Assembly: GCA_003013855.2 (NCBI GenBank)
Contig: PVNU02002353.1
Location: 1-64,000, forward strand
DNA length: 64,000 nucleotides
DNA from: Liriodendron chinense
Taxonomy: Eukaryota > Streptophyta > Magnoliopsida > Magnoliales > Magnoliaceae
Reading direction: 5' to 3'
Part shown: positions 13,401 through 23,969 of the stretch, in pieces
Layout of the letters: every line of letters starts with the position of its first letter
How positions within the stretch are numbered: the stretch's first letter is position 1
Translations under genes and position numbers: made by a program
The notes under the pieces: generated by a model
Databases searched by the model: none
The model's input: the letters and a program-made list of their open reading frames with translations, nothing else
What the model was told of the DNA's origin: nothing

Positions 13401-14132
13401 GTATAACTCAAACCTCAAATTACAACTCGCCCCAAGTATTCTCCCACCTCGTCTTCCATTACAGCATCTCGGAATTTCATATACAGCCTGTTCCAGGCAC
13501 ATATTACAATTGAGTCGGGATAGATCTTGGGTGCACTGCATAAGCCCATATATGTTTTCAAGGCTCGTAAAATTCTCTTCTCCAGTCGCATACATGTGAC
13601 CCGACGGATCAGAAACTGCTTCCGGAAGAAGACGTTTCATCAAGGTTGCCAGCAGTGAATTAAACCGAGTTGGGTCTGAAACACTTTGGTTACTCGGCAA
13701 GAAAAATGGCACATAAGATCCCCACTGATCAAAGAAACTACTGTTCGAGTAGCGCAAGGTGCAATTATCATACCATATAACTGCACTCTTGTCTTGACAT
13801 CTTGTGACGATTTCTTGGCTTGCAGTATCAAGGCAACTCCGGCATACGTCCGGCGTAGCGTCGCCTCTGCAGAGGGCAAGTCCATAGACTCGGTTTGAGT
13901 TTTGGCCGACCGTTGCAGTGTAGAAGCCAGTGGATGTAGCGTTAGAGGTTAGAGAAGAGAGGAGGAGATTGAGATTAGTTCCAAAAGTGCTATTACTGGT
14001 GTAATTACCATCGTTCAAACACAGATCTCGGATAGGGTCAGCAATAGTAGCAGGAACATGTGACATGAAGAGTAGTAGGAGTGGAAGGAGGAGAAATTCA
14101 AAAGGATTTGATAAGAGGATTGGAATCATCAT
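3992..14132 (-). CDS. CRK-1: cysteine-rich receptor-like protein kinase (DUF26-RLK)
   Basis: Seven exons on the minus strand: 13313-14132, 11877-11999, 11266-11387, 10719-10929, 9781-10018, 9446-9596, 3992-4309. All junctions are GT..AG, and the joined length of 1983 bp gives 660 residues with no stop. Residues 1-31 are a hydrophobic signal peptide. Two DUF26 domains show C-X8-C-X2-C at C88/C97/C100 and C200/C209/C212. A membrane helix lies at about 282-304, followed by RRR. The kinase has GQGGFGSVY, K367 of IAVK, HRD 462-464, DFG 482-484 and APE 509-511. DFGLA replaces the DFGMA of its neighbours. CRKs are plasma-membrane Ser/Thr kinases linked to defence and oxidative signalling; the ligand is unknown here. 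Intron 6 is 5.1 kb and full of mobile DNA, so correct joining of exon 7 is the least certain part. The first of two Met codons was taken as start. Confidence 0.9.
5768..5932. repeat. Tandem duplication, unit about 82 bp
   Basis: Two adjacent copies each begin TTGTATTGCAATTAAATAGG and end ATTGGATAAACA. They lie at 5768-5850 and 5851-5932. The second lacks two bases (ACAAAACAGGGG against ACAAATAGGGG); otherwise they are identical by eye, so the duplication is recent. Confidence 0.9.
6157..6212 (+). repeat. Arm 1 of an inverted duplication with 8531-8590
   Basis: The segment starting CAAGTTTGATAAGAGTAG is the reverse complement of the segment ending TACTCTTATCAAACTTG at 8570-8587. The two arms, about 55 bp each, lie 2.3 kb apart. 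Each abuts an A/T homopolymer (poly-T at about 6212, poly-A at 8521), which suggests that retroposed tails landed at the edge of each arm. Confidence 0.75.
6213..6281 (-). mobile_element. Severely 5'-truncated LINE insertion (69 bp)
   Basis: The insert is bounded by a perfect 12-bp target duplication, AAGTGAATAGCT, at 6201-6212 and 6282-6293. Read on the minus strand it is a short tail ending in an A-rich run (poly-T on plus at about 6213-6232). Variable-length target duplication plus poly(A) is the signature of target-primed reverse transcription. Too little is left to name the family. Confidence 0.75.
7460..7488. repeat. (GA)n microsatellite
   Basis: A run of about fourteen GA dinucleotides lies inside intron 6 of CRK-1. 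Confidence 0.95.
7832..7843 (+). other. Retroelement primer-binding-site-like sequence
   Basis: The sequence TTGGTATCGCAGC follows GGTGTCACAAAC. It differs little from TGGTATCAGAGC, the initiator-Met-tRNA binding site used by many plant LTR retrotransposons, and the preceding TGTCACA resembles an LTR end. The stretch upstream (about 7000-7825, with TTTATACC at about 7520) may be the decayed LTR. No matching second LTR or pol domain was found. Confidence 0.5.
8310..8532 (+). mobile_element. Possible retroposed 3' end with poly(A)
   Basis: The block ends GATAAAATTTTCGTCATTTAGGAGG and then twelve A residues at 8521-8532. It has a short open frame but no recognisable domain. The poly(A) joins directly onto the inverted arm at 8531-8590. 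A LINE or SINE 3' end is the simplest reading, but no target duplication was found. Confidence 0.4.
8704..9130. repeat. Foldback element of the CCCACCATGATGT family
   Basis: The left end GTCCCACTATGATGCACATA and the right end TCATACATCATAGTGGGCCC are inverted. Internal landmarks are TTTTAGGGGATAAG, GATGTTTATTTATCATTTAA, TCATAAGGTCACATAG and GTGGTGTGGTCCACTTGAAC. It sits in intron 6 of CRK-1, just outside the segment that was duplicated to 1012-2081. Confidence 0.75.
12960..13100. repeat. (GT)n and poly-A tracts in CRK-1 intron 1
   Basis: A (GT)10 run lies at 13039-13058, followed by A-rich sequence to 13090. A run of 21 T residues lies in the same intron at about 12639-12659. The rest of intron 1 (12000-13312) includes fragments of the CCCACCATGATGT family at about 12165-12200 and 12785-12910. 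Confidence 0.8.
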
Positions 14133-15447
14133 AGTTCGTGCATCTGAGGTTTAACCACACCGAAGGGAAAGTTGTTAGGGCTTTTGTGGAGAACTCTGTG
14201 ACTAATAAAGGGAAAACTCAAGGTGCTAATGACTTCAACTTGGATTGGACTGGATTGGACTGGTGGGAGTTTTGAAAACTCAATTTACAATGGTACGGGT
14301 TTTGGTTGACTCGTCCAAGTTGAATGTGACTCATCCGAGCCGAACTCAGTCTCAGTCAAGCCCGATCCATCTCAGCACCACGAGTCAACATTGAAAATAT
14401 GCCCTGATTTGCCCTAGTCGACTCAAGACTAGATCACATTTCCAAGTAGTCTTCAATCCACAACCCAACCTCTGACTAAACCCAAATCTAATACAGAAGA
14501 TTATGAAATTTTGATCAGGCTGGGTAATATGGAAAGGGCTTGAGCTGAAGTTCATATATATTTTTTTTAAGTCGCATAGGGGGCACTCAGTGATCAACGC
14601 GTGATACTGGTATGACTCGTTCCTGACGATAAACTCGTCGACTCGGCCGAGTTGTATACCACGTAGTGGAGTCGTCGAACCATGCTCGAGTTAGTGAACT
14701 AGACTGCTGGTCATGTAGCTCATGTAGATAAACCATTTATCGACAATTCCCTGATTAGATGCACTTGGCAAGATCTTAACCGTCTAAATTCGGATAATTA
14801 CTCCATTTGCTGGCCGCCAAATTAGAGTGATAAGACTTCCCTGTCAAGAGAGTTTTATGGGTATGGTCCATCCCAGGTGGATCCATAAGGCCAAGCTCAT
14901 GGATTACCCAACCATGGAAGAGCCACGTGTGCAATATCGAAACAAAAGTTCACTGTCATCTCACTCGACCGAGGACCACACAATTTCTCCTAAAGCAATT
15001 TCCCGCACCCTCCGGTACGGAATAATAGGTGGAACGGAAACTTTATTGAGGCAGACTTTTGGTGCATGCCAGAGTAAATGATTCTAGGTTCATCACAGCT
15101 ATAATATATAAGCGACTCTACAGTTGCAAAATACGACCGTTCATTAAATAGGACTTACTAACCTCGCAACAGAGTCAGATAAAACGTGCCATCTTATATT
15201 AGAAATATTTTCCTTCACTCATGCAGTGAAAATGAAAATTTCACCCTTTCATAGTCGTAATTTTCATAGCTTTTAATAGGGTGTGTCTAGAATTAACTAA
15301 TTATATGTTCCCTGAATAGCGAACCCACTGGATGGAAGGTCTGGATTTATCAACCGTACTGCCACAACGATGTTGGAAGGGGAACACACCGAGAATGGTC
15401 CGTCACGCAGTCAAGACGAAAATTTCTTTCATCCCGTGAAAAAGGGG
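14133..15447. other. Upstream region of CRK-1
   Basis: No gene was seen. W-box cores (TTGAC) occur at 14306-14310 on the plus strand and at 14384-14388 on the minus strand, about 170-260 bp above the CRK-1 start. From about 14280 to 14720 the sequence is rich in GACTCG/CGAGTC motifs and looks repeat-derived. The strip 14827-15081 is open in one frame but has no recognisable domain. Confidence 0.45.
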
Positions 15448-15966
15448 CACGGATTTACTGCGAAAGCCTTGCGCAGGAATTCCCTGCGCTGGGAACCACG
15501 GTGGGGCCACAGTGTTTTTTTGATAGATCCACCCCGTCCATCCGTTTTGGGAGCTCATTTTAGGACATGAAAACAAAAACTAACCGGATCCAAGACTCAA
15601 GTGGGTCTCACTAAAGGATAAGGTGGGTAGGTAAATTACTACCGTTGAAACCTCCCTTGGGTCAAAGTGATGTTTATATGACATGCATACCGTTCATAAC
15701 GTCACTACTACTGGGATGAACTGGAAAAATAAATATTATCCTGATTCAAAACTCCTGTGGCTCCAAAAATATTTCAACTGTGGACGTTGAAATCTCACGT
15801 TTTCGGCCCACTTGAGTTCTAGATCCTTTTCATTTTTGTTTTTGTATTCTAAAATGAGCTCCCAAAACGGATGGACAGTGTGGATTTATCGAAAAACATC
15901 ACTGTAGGCCCACTTTGGTTTTCAGTGTAGGAAATTCTTGCGCAAGGCTTTAGCAGAAAATCCGCC
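15448..15966. mobile_element. TIR element of the CCCACCATGATGT family
   Basis: The inverted ends read inward GGATTTACTGCGAAAGCCTT on the left and, reverse complemented, GGATTTTCTGCTAAAGCCTT on the right, then continue as the imperfect foldback. In the interior GAGCTCATTTTAGGACATG faces AAAATGAGCTCCCAAAACGG. It is non-coding. Confidence 0.8.
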
Positions 15967-16032
15967 CCCGTATAAAAGGGTGTCGGCTGACCAACCCACT
16001 GAAGGACTTGGTCGGCCTAACAACTTTGCGTG

Positions 16033-16510
16033 GGACGCGGATTGCCTGTGAAAGCCTTTGCATCTCCTTCGTTCGGATTCTAGGTGGGGCTCATAATGAT
16101 GTTTTTGGAAAAGCTATGCTGTCCAACCGTTTTGTGAGATCATTTTAGGCGTTGAGACAAAAAATGAACGGGATCCGAGACTCAAGTGGGCCGCAATATA
16201 GTAAAAGGTGGATAGGGAAATTCCTACCGTTGAAACCCTTATAAGGTCCACAGTGATGTTTATATACCATCCATACCGTTCATAATGTCATTTCGGAAAA
16301 CACAAATATTATCCTGATTCGAAACTTCAGTGGCCCTATGAATATTTCAACTGTGGAAGTTCAATCGTCACATTTTCGGCCCACTTGAATCTTGGATCCC
16401 TTTCATTTTTAGTCGCAACGCCTAAAATGATCTCACAAAATGTTTGGACGGCATAGATTTCTCACAAATATCACGGCGGCTTTCGCAAGAGATGCCTGGG
16501 AAACCAATCC
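16033..16510. mobile_element. TIR element of the CCCACCATGATGT family
   Basis: It begins ACGCGGATTGCCTGTGAAAG and ends CTGGGAAACCAATCCGCATC, so both ends carry GCGGATTG. The interior is the family foldback (GAGATCATTTTAGGCGTTGAG facing CGCCTAAAATGATCTCAC). It is very close in sequence to its neighbour at 15448-15966, so the two probably belong to one subfamily. Confidence 0.75.
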
Positions 16511-16526
16511 GCATCCGTTCGCGAAT

Positions 16527-16970
16527 TAGCGTTCTGTGGGCCCCACCATGATTTATGTTTTATATCCACACCGTCCATCCATATGAAGAGATCATTTTAT
16601 GCCATGATCCAAAGAATGAGACAGATCAAAAGTTTAAGTGGAGCCCACCATTAAAAACAGTGGGACAATGACACCCACTGTTGAAACCTTCCTAGGGCCC
16701 ACCATGATGTTTATTTGAGATCCAACATGTTTATAACTTATTGAAGACATGGAATAAGGGAAAACACAAATATCAGCTTGATCGGAAACTTCTGTGGCTC
16801 AAAGAAGTTTTTAATGGTAGGCGTTCAATCCCCACTCTTTTCTGTGATGGGTCACTTGAATTTTTTATATGCCTCATTCTTTATATCATGCCCTAAAATG
16901 ATCTCTCCAAATGGATGGACTGTGTGAATGCAATACATACATTATAGGGCCCACATATGTGGTGACGTCA
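16527..16970. repeat. Foldback element of the CCCACCATGATGT family
   Basis: The left end is GGGCCCCACCATGATTTATG and the right end is ATACATACATTATAGGGCCC. The interior keeps every landmark, including AGATCATTTTATGCCATGAT and its partner ATCATGCCCTAAAATGATCT. Confidence 0.8.
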
Positions 16971-16994
16971 CTTCAGCAGCTCCGCTGACCAAGG

Positions 16995-17539
16995 AGGAAG
17001 CCGATTAGCTACTGAGTAGCTATCACGCTACTAAAGTGACGTCACCAACTTCTATGGCCCACCATGATGTATGTGTTGTATCCACACCGTCCATCCATTT
17101 GGAGAGAGAATTTTAGGGCATCAGCCAAAGAATGAGGCAGATCAAGCTCAAGTGGTTCTCACCAAAGAAAACATTGAGGGTTGATCTCCTATCATTAAAA
17201 ACTTCTTGGGATCACAGAAGTTTTCGATCAAGATGAGATTTGTGTTATCCTTTCTTTTATGTCTGTGTGAACTTGTGAGAACGTTGGATTTCAAATAAAC
17301 ATCATGGTGGGCCCTCGAAAGGTTTCAACGGTGGCGTCACTATCCCCACTGTTTTCTTTGCGGGGTCCACTTGTGCTGTGGATCTGTCTTATTCTTTAGC
17401 TCATGCCATAAAAGGATCTCTCCAAATGAATGGACGGTGTGGATACAACACATACATCACGGCAGGATACACAGAAGTTGGTGACGTCACTTCAGTAGCT
17501 AGATAGCTACTCAACCTGTCAGTAGCCAATTCGCGTCCC
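16995..17539. mobile_element. TIR element of the CCCACCATGATGT family (long-TIR copy)
   Basis: Its inverted ends are unusually long. The left reads GATTAGCTACTGAGTAGCTA and then AGTGACGTCACCAACTTCT. The right, reverse complemented, reads AATTGGCTACTGACAG, then TAGCTACTGAAGTGACGTCACCA. Together with the inner foldback, most of the element could pair into one hairpin. The same outer ends recur at 34290-34340. Confidence 0.8.
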
Positions 17540-17740
17540 ACCACGGACGTCCACGCAATCCGCGTTACCTGCTGTCTATCGTATGGTCAAGATAGTGCCA
17601 CGCATACACGTTGCCAAGCTGAACAGATATTTTTTTTATTTTTTTTAATTATATGGTCGTAGACGACAATGACAAAGTGTACAAGGACAGGACTGATATT
17701 TCTCCGTGAAGGCGATCGAACCGGTGTTTTTTTTTCTCAA

Positions 17741-17759
17741 TCGTCGTCGTCGTCGTCGT
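17741..17759. repeat. (TCG)n microsatellite
   Basis: Six TCG/GTC units lie in a row in intergenic sequence. Confidence 0.9.
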
Positions 17760-17869
17760 GGAAAACGAACGGACGAAAAATTGTACACGCGCGTAAGGTA
17801 GGTCTTTGTCCCAGTCACACACGCATTATCTGTAACTCGTATTACAGATATCGGGGTAATCAAAAGCTC

Positions 17870-18022
17870 CCGGGGCCCACTGAGATTCCATCCACCAGTT
17901 AAGCATGCCCAAAAACGAGGCAGGTTCAAAGCTTAAGTGGGCCACGCTACAGTAAACAGTGAGGATGAAAGCGCCTACTGTAGGAATCTTCCAGCGGCCA
18001 ACATGATGTTTATTAACGCGGA
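17870..18022. repeat. Half copy of the CCCACCATGATGT family
   Basis: It contains GCATGCCCAAAAACGAGGCA, AAGTGGGCCACGCTACAGTA and AACATGATGTTTATTAACGC. The second half is absent and the sequence stops at GCGGATTGCG, the usual outer end of the family. Confidence 0.6.
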
Positions 18023-18055
18023 TTGCGTCCAACCCCTGCCGTCATAGTCACGAGT

Positions 18056-18520
18056 AGAGCTATACACGAGCCAAGCTAGCTGAGTCAGCTCGCTCAAACG
18101 ATCTTGATTCCGCTCGATTCAAAGGCTGAGCTCAAGCCAAGCCAAGCCAAGCCATTTTTCAAGTTTAAAATGATTTTCAAGCTGAGCTTGAGCTAATCCA
18201 AGCTTGATTCAACTCAGCTCATAGTTTAGCTTGATAGAAGCTCGACTCAACTAACTCAATTGGGAAAGTATATTTTTTCCCACATTACAAGTGAGCAAAG
18301 AATTGAGAGGTGAAACTCACTTTTGGGTTGAGCCTAATTAAAATCTTGTCTTTTCTAGGCTTGAACTCAGCTCGAATTAGGCTCGCACTCGGCTTAAAAG
18401 TTTGGTCGAGCCAATTCGAACATGTAAGTTCAGCTCGAAGGTCAAGCCGAGCCGTACACGAGCTAGGGTGGTCATTGAATAGGGCCAAACTCGGCTCAAC
18501 TTGGCTCATGTACAACTCTA
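18056..18520. mobile_element. hAT-like non-autonomous element a
   Basis: The ends are TAGAGCTATACACGAGCCAA and, inverted, TAGAGTTGTACATGAGCCAA. The flanking 8-bp target duplication is GTCACGAG (18048-18055) and GTCACGAA (18521-18528), 7 of 8 identical. The interior is rich in GAGCTCGAGC-type motifs and encodes nothing. An 8-bp duplication is the hAT hallmark. Confidence 0.85.
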
Positions 18521-18534
18521 GTCACGAATGGACA

Positions 18535-18664
18535 AATTTGTGTGTGGCCCACCATTTTTTTATTCTTTTATCCACCACGCCCATACCTTTTCTCATTTCA
18601 TTTTAAGGTATGAGCCCAAAAATATGGCAAACCCAACGCTTAAGTGGACCACACCATATATGAC
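18535..18664. repeat. Foldback-family fragment split by hAT-like element b
   Basis: The left part holds GTGGCCCACCATTTTTTTAT, ATTTTAAGGTATGAGCCCAA and AAGTGGACCACACCATATA. Similar sequence resumes after 19507. The hAT-like element at 18665-19499 therefore landed inside an older copy. Confidence 0.6.
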
Positions 18665-19499
18665 TAGAGCTGTATATGAGTTAAGTTAGTTTGAAAACCT
18701 CACTCGACTCAGCTTAGATCGAAAGTAAGTTTGAGTCAAGTCGAGCCAACTTTTGGGTGTTCAAATAAATTCGAGTTGATCATCGAGCAGGGCCACACTC
18801 GACTCATGGAGGGGCTCAAAACCGGCTTAATTTAACTCGACTCGACACAGGTTGTGACTCGGAGTATAAATAACTTGCTTGAGTCGGCTTGAAAATACTC
18901 GACTCAGCTTAGATCAAAAGTAAGTTTGAGCCGAGTCGGCCAAATTTTGGGTGCTCAAATGAATTCGAGTTGAGCATCGAGCAGGGCCACGCTTGACACG
19001 TGGAGGACCACCCCCATGGCCCACTTTGGCACTCTCTCCCTCCATCTCTTTCAAAAGCAAGTCTCAGCTTGACGTCGGCCACCCCTTAGGTTAACTTGTG
19101 GCTTGTCTGGTCGCTCAACGGCTGCCACCCCCTAAGTTGTCTTATTCGCTCAATATCGAGCACCCCTTGCCTGTTTGCTCAACACAGGCCACCCCTTGCT
19201 TGTTCGCTCGACGCAACCACTCCCTGAGCATGCCCATCTTGCCTATCTGCTCGACGTTGATAATCCCCTTCCCCTTCCAATTTTTTTTACATGAATTTTC
19301 GGGCATAAGCTCAAATACAAACTCAACTCGAAAGACTTAAATTCAAACTTGGCTAGATAACTTGAACTCTAACTTGAACTCAAACTCAAACTCAAACTCG
19401 AACTCACTTGGTCTGCTTAATCAAGCAAGTCCATGCTCGACTCAAAGATAGGATGGTTAGAGAACAAGCAGGGCAAAGGTCAACTCATGTACAACCTTA
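18665..19499. mobile_element. hAT-like non-autonomous element b
   Basis: The left end is TAGAGCTGTATATGAGTTAA and the inverted right end is TAAGGTTGTACATGAGTTGA. The target duplication is TATATGAC (18657-18664) and CATATGAC (19500-19507), 7 of 8 identical. It is of the same family as element a, 145 bp away. The interior holds repeated CTCGACTCAGCTTAGATC blocks (about 18699 and 18900), so it has partly duplicated itself. It is non-coding. Confidence 0.85.
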
Positions 19500-19634
19500 C
19501 ATATGACTCTGGCATTTAATGCAAAACTAGCTTACAATCTAGAGGTCCACTTGAGCATCGGATAAACCTCACTTTTTAGTTTAAAATGATACGAGGAAAG
19601 GAATGGACCGCGTGGCTAAACAGGATAAATGATG

Positions 19635-20170
19635 AAGAGCGAATTAGGTGTTACATCGGGAACAGCTTGGTGTTACCCCTACCGTGTGGCTCACATGGAT
19701 GATATTTTGTATATCAACACCGTCCATCCGTTTCTCCCGCCCATTTGAAGATGGTATTCCAAAAATTATGCCAATCCAAATCGCAAGTGGATCATACCAT
19801 AGGAAAAAGTGCTGATTAAGTGCCCACCATTAAAAATTACAAAGAGCCCATGGTAGGGTTTTGGTAATATTTATTTGCAATCCAAGCTCTTCATAATGTC
19901 AAGAAAGTTTGGATGGAGGGAAAATTTAAAGATCAGCTCGATCTAAAACTTTTGTGGCCAGCAAAATGCTTTTAATGATTATTCATCACTCTTTCTATTG
20001 GTATGGTCCACCTGAGATTTGAATCTTCTTATAATTTTGGATGACGTCCTAAAATTAGGTGTAACAACATATGGACGGTATGGATTTACAAAACATACAT
20101 CAAGGTAGGCCCCACACGGTAGGGGTAACACCCACTAAGGTGTTACCAGGGTAACATCTAATTCGCTCCC
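19635..20170. mobile_element. Mutator-like MITE, copy 1
   Basis: The terminal repeats are AAGAGCGAATTAGGTGTTAC on the left and GTAACATCTAATTCGCTCCC on the right. Inside them GTGTTACCCCTACCGTGTGG is mirrored by the right arm (GTAGGGGTAACACCCAC). The candidate 9-bp target duplication is TAAATGATG (19626-19634) and TACATTATG (20171-20179), 7 of 9. The middle shares motifs with the CCCACCATGATGT family. Confidence 0.8.
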
Positions 20171-20464
20171 TACATTATGGTGCCCCGCATAGATCTGCCC
20201 CTTTTTCGCTGCCTACGGACCGGCGGCGTTTGGACGCAATCCGCTTCCAGTGTTTTTATGCCACTGGACCTGCTCAGAAATGTCATTTCGTCCGTACAAA
20301 GGGAAGACATAAAGTTACATTGATGGGCATGTCTGCATGCAATACCTAGAAAAAGGTAAAATGAAAGTGGTACTGCTTTATAAATGGCTAATTGTCCTTA
20401 CAGGCTGTTATCACGTGAAAAAAGCTGGAAAAAAAAAAAAAATTTGTGCAAGCCGATTGGGACC

Positions 20465-21440
20465 TACCCCGCAGGCAGGGCTTTGTGGGTCCACTGTGAT
20501 GTAAAGGTTTCATCAACGCCGTCCATCAATTTTATCAGATCTTTCTAGGGTATGTAGTAAAAAGATGAGGCAGATCAATGCTTTAAGTGATCCACAAAGT
20601 GGGGATTGAATGACCACTATTGAAAACTTCCTAGTAGTCCGCAGAAGTTTTGCATCAAGCAGTTACTTTGCTTTACTTTCATCCGGGTCCAGAACCGGGT
20701 AGGAAGGTTTCAACGGTGGGTCTCTTTATCACAGCGGGAGCGAATTAGGTATTACCCCGGGAACATCTTAGTGGGTGTTACCCCTACCGTGTGGCCCACA
20801 TGGATATTATTTTGTATATCCACTCCGTCCATCCGTTTCTCCAGCCCATTTTAGGACAGTATTCCAAAAATTATACAAATCTAGATATCAAGTGGACCAT
20901 ACCAATGGAAACATTGCTGATTGAGTGCCCACCATTAAAAATTCCAAAGATCACAAGGTTTTTTTTTTTTTTTTTTTAATGTATATTTGCAATCCAAGCT
21001 CTTGATAATGTCAAGAAGGTCACGATGAAGGTAAAATTTAAAGACCAGCTTGATCTAAAAATTTTGTGGCCCGCAAAAAGCTTTTAATGATTATTCACCA
21101 CTCTTTCTATTGTTATGGTCCACCTGAGAATTGGATCTTCTTATAATTTTGGATCGCATATTAAAATTAGGCGTAACAGCAGATGGACGGCATGAATATA
21201 CAAAAAAAAAAAAATACATGAAGGTAGGCCCAGACTGTAGGGGTAACACCCACTAAGGTGTTACCAAGGTAACATCTAATTCGCTCCCTATCACAGCTGC
21301 TTCCTGTGGTGTCGTCCACTTAAGCTTCAGATCTGACTCATTTTTGGGTCTTATACCTTTAAAATGATCTGAAAAAATAAATGGACAGTGTGTATAGAAC
21401 CATACATTAAGGTGGGCCGTACAGATTTTTCATGCTCAGA
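20465..21440. repeat. Foldback element interrupted by a Mutator-like MITE
   Basis: The left part runs from GGGTCCACTGTGATGTAAAG to TCTCTTTATCACAGC, and the right part resumes at TATCACAGCTGCTTCCTGTG and runs to ACATTAAGGTGGGCCG. Removing the insert at 20736-21288 and one copy of the 9-bp duplication gives an ordinary family member. Confidence 0.85.
20736..21288. mobile_element. Mutator-like MITE, copy 2, with perfect 9-bp target duplication
   Basis: The terminal inverted repeats are GGGAGCGAATTAGGT and ATCTAATTCGCTCCC. The flanks carry a perfect 9-bp duplication, TATCACAGC, at 20727-20735 and 21289-21297. Nine bases is the duplication length of the Mutator superfamily. It lies inside a foldback element, which gives both the insertion order and the exact ends of the family. 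Confidence 0.92.
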
Positions 21441-21736
21441 TGAATCGGGAAGTGGCGCATTTACGATAGAGCCGCTTTCAGGATGATGATGAATTGTATA
21501 AAATGCATTTTAACTATATATTTTATTGAAAAATTCTTGATATATTTCCTGTACATTTGTGGTGTAAATATACATGTGTTGGTACATTGAACCTCGACAT
21601 GACAAAATCATTTAGCCAACTAAGTTACATTAATTAGGATCAATTAGCTTGCTGGCTGGTAATCAGTTAGCTGGAGTTAGGATTTGCTGGGATTGAGATA
21701 TCAGTAATGTGGGAAGATGGGTTTCACGGAAGCTGA

Positions 21737-22202
21737 TTGCCAACTGAGTAAACTCTGTGGGGTCCACCATGATTTATGTATTTTATCTACTCCGTCCATC
21801 CATTTTATCAGATAATTTTAGGGCTTGATCCCAAAAATGAACTTATCCAATGCTCAACTGGACCACACAACAAGAAATAGTGTGAATTGAATGTCGACCG
21901 TTGAAATGTTTTTGGGGGTCACAGAAGTCTTTTATCAAGCTGATATTTTTTTTTTCCTTTCATCCATGTCTTTGTGATCTTATGAATAGGTTGGATGACA
22001 AATAAAGATCATTATAGGCACTAGCAAAGTTTCAACGGTCGAAATCATTATTCCCACTATTTCCTGTGCTATGGTCCACCTGAGCTTTGGATATGCTTCA
22101 ATTTTCGCCTCAATGCCTGAAATGAGCTGAAAAAATCGATGGCCAACATGGATAAACCACATACATTCACGGTAGGCCCAATTGAGTTCACTCAGTAACG
22201 AT
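21737..22202. mobile_element. TIR element of the CCCACCATGATGT family
   Basis: The outer ends ATTGCCAACTGAGTAAACTC and GAGTTCACTCAGTAACGAT are inverted copies. Inside are GGGTCCACCATGATTTATGT and its mirror ACATACATTCACGGTAGGCCC. Confidence 0.8.
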
Positions 22203-22239
22203 GAGAGATAAGAGCGTGGTGAATAACCTAGTACGCAAT

Positions 22240-22843
22240 TAGGGCTCTTAATGGAGCGGGTCAGGTCTGAGATCCGATTCGCTCCGAATCTGCATAATGC
22301 GGATTTGGATCTTAAAATAGGTTTAATTAATTAAATGGACCAGATTTGGATCTTAAAATAGGTCTGATTACTTAAATGGACCAAATATGGACTTACTGGA
22401 ACAAATCCAAGTTCGACTTGAATCCGATTAAGATCCAACTCATTGTCACCTTACTGTATATGTTATATTCATGCTGGCCATACATTTTACAAATTATTTT
22501 AGGCCGTGTCTCAAAATTGAGACATGCCACTCTTACGTAGACCATACCATGGTAAATAGTGGGATTTGCATAATTTTTCTACTAAATTAAATATATTATA
22601 TTATATATTTTTTTAGATTTGTAATGGGGATGGATTCGGACCTAGATCCGACCCGAATTAATCTGATGGTTATATGAATTTTGGATCGGAAATGGATCTA
22701 ACAATTTATAAATGGATCGGATATGGATATCACCTTTTGGATCCAAGTTGGATCCAAATCCGATCCAAATCCATCTACAGATATACAAACTTGGAGCCAG
22801 ATCCAACTAGATCTGATCCAGATCCGACCAATTGAGAGCCCTA
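22240..22843. mobile_element. hAT-like non-autonomous element c
   Basis: The ends are TAGGGCTCTTAATGGAGCGG and, inverted, TAGGGCTCTCAATTGGTCGG. The target duplication is TACGCAAT (22232-22239) and TATGCAAT (22844-22851), 7 of 8. The interior repeats GGATCTTAAAATAGGT and carries a fragment of the foldback family at about 22470-22565. Confidence 0.85.
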
Positions 22844-23182
22844 TATGCAATCTGATTTGGTGTTTCACATTGCAGCTGAGGCTATGAGAATTTGTGGGAA
22901 CTCCTGACTTAATGAGAGCATGGCATGTTTATATGCCAGACAAGGGTTCCTTTATTGAAACGATGACGCTATTCTCTTCATACTTGGCCGCTTTATGTGA
23001 CATGCGGACGTGATTTTTTTATTTTTAATTTTTTTTATAATCAGGGTGTTCAGGTCTATTGGAGTATGAATAGGTCCTTAGCTAAGTCTCCAAAGGGAGC
23101 AACCTTCGAGGTCCCCAGAGCATGCACAAACCCTCCTATCCACATGTGATGTATTTTCATTGGCACATGATAGGATCATAAG

Positions 23183-23921
23183 TAGAGGTGGGCAATGATC
23201 CAGGCCGAGCCGAGTTAGCCCTAGATTGGTTTGGTTTGTTTTTGTGCCACCTTAGTTTGTGGATGGCTTAGTTTGGGTTTCAGGCCGACCCATGTGGCCT
23301 GAGTTTGGCTTGCTCTAGAAAAATCTAGTTCGAGTTGGGATTCGTTTGGTCAAAAATTTTGAACCGAGCCAGGCTAAGTTCAAACAGATGGTGGCTCTTT
23401 TTTTGCTTATTTATTTAAATAGAAAAGAATTTAAAAAGTCAGAAAAAAGAAGTACAAATGCATCTTACTATATGATGTTTAACATCCTCTAAAGGAGTGC
23501 AGCTTCAAAATAGGCATGTAAAAGCATTTTCCAAACAAAAGTATAGGAACATAAAGCATTCATGCATATGTATTATGTATTATACATGTCATCATGTGTA
23601 TATATTATCCACGCTGTCCTTCTATTTTACATATCATTTTAGGACATGATCCCAAAATGAAATCATATCCAAAGCTCAAGTGGATCACACCACAGGAAAC
23701 AGTATGCTTACAATCTACGAGCCGAATTAAGCCAAATCAAATCGAGCTTTGAGCCGAGCCGAGCCAATAGTGCCCTACTTTGAGCTTGGTTTGCTTTTTC
23801 AAATGAGCTTGACTCCGAGGCTTGGTTTGGTTTGAACTTCCACTCGAACCAATCCAAGCCGACCTTTTTTAATCCAATCCGAGCCAAGCTTGAAAGCTAG
23901 CTTGGTTTGTGCCCACCTCTA
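23183..23921. mobile_element. hAT-like non-autonomous element d
   Basis: The ends are TAGAGGTGGGCAATGATCCA and, inverted, TAGAGGTGGGCACAAACCAA. The 8-bp target duplication ATCATAAG is perfect (23175-23182 and 23922-23929). A half foldback copy lies within (about 23590-23715: CATATCATTTTAGGACATGA). It is non-coding. Confidence 0.92.
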
Positions 23922-23969
23922 ATCATAAGGAATCCTATAACTAAGTCTTTGCTAGACCCATGGTTGCTT

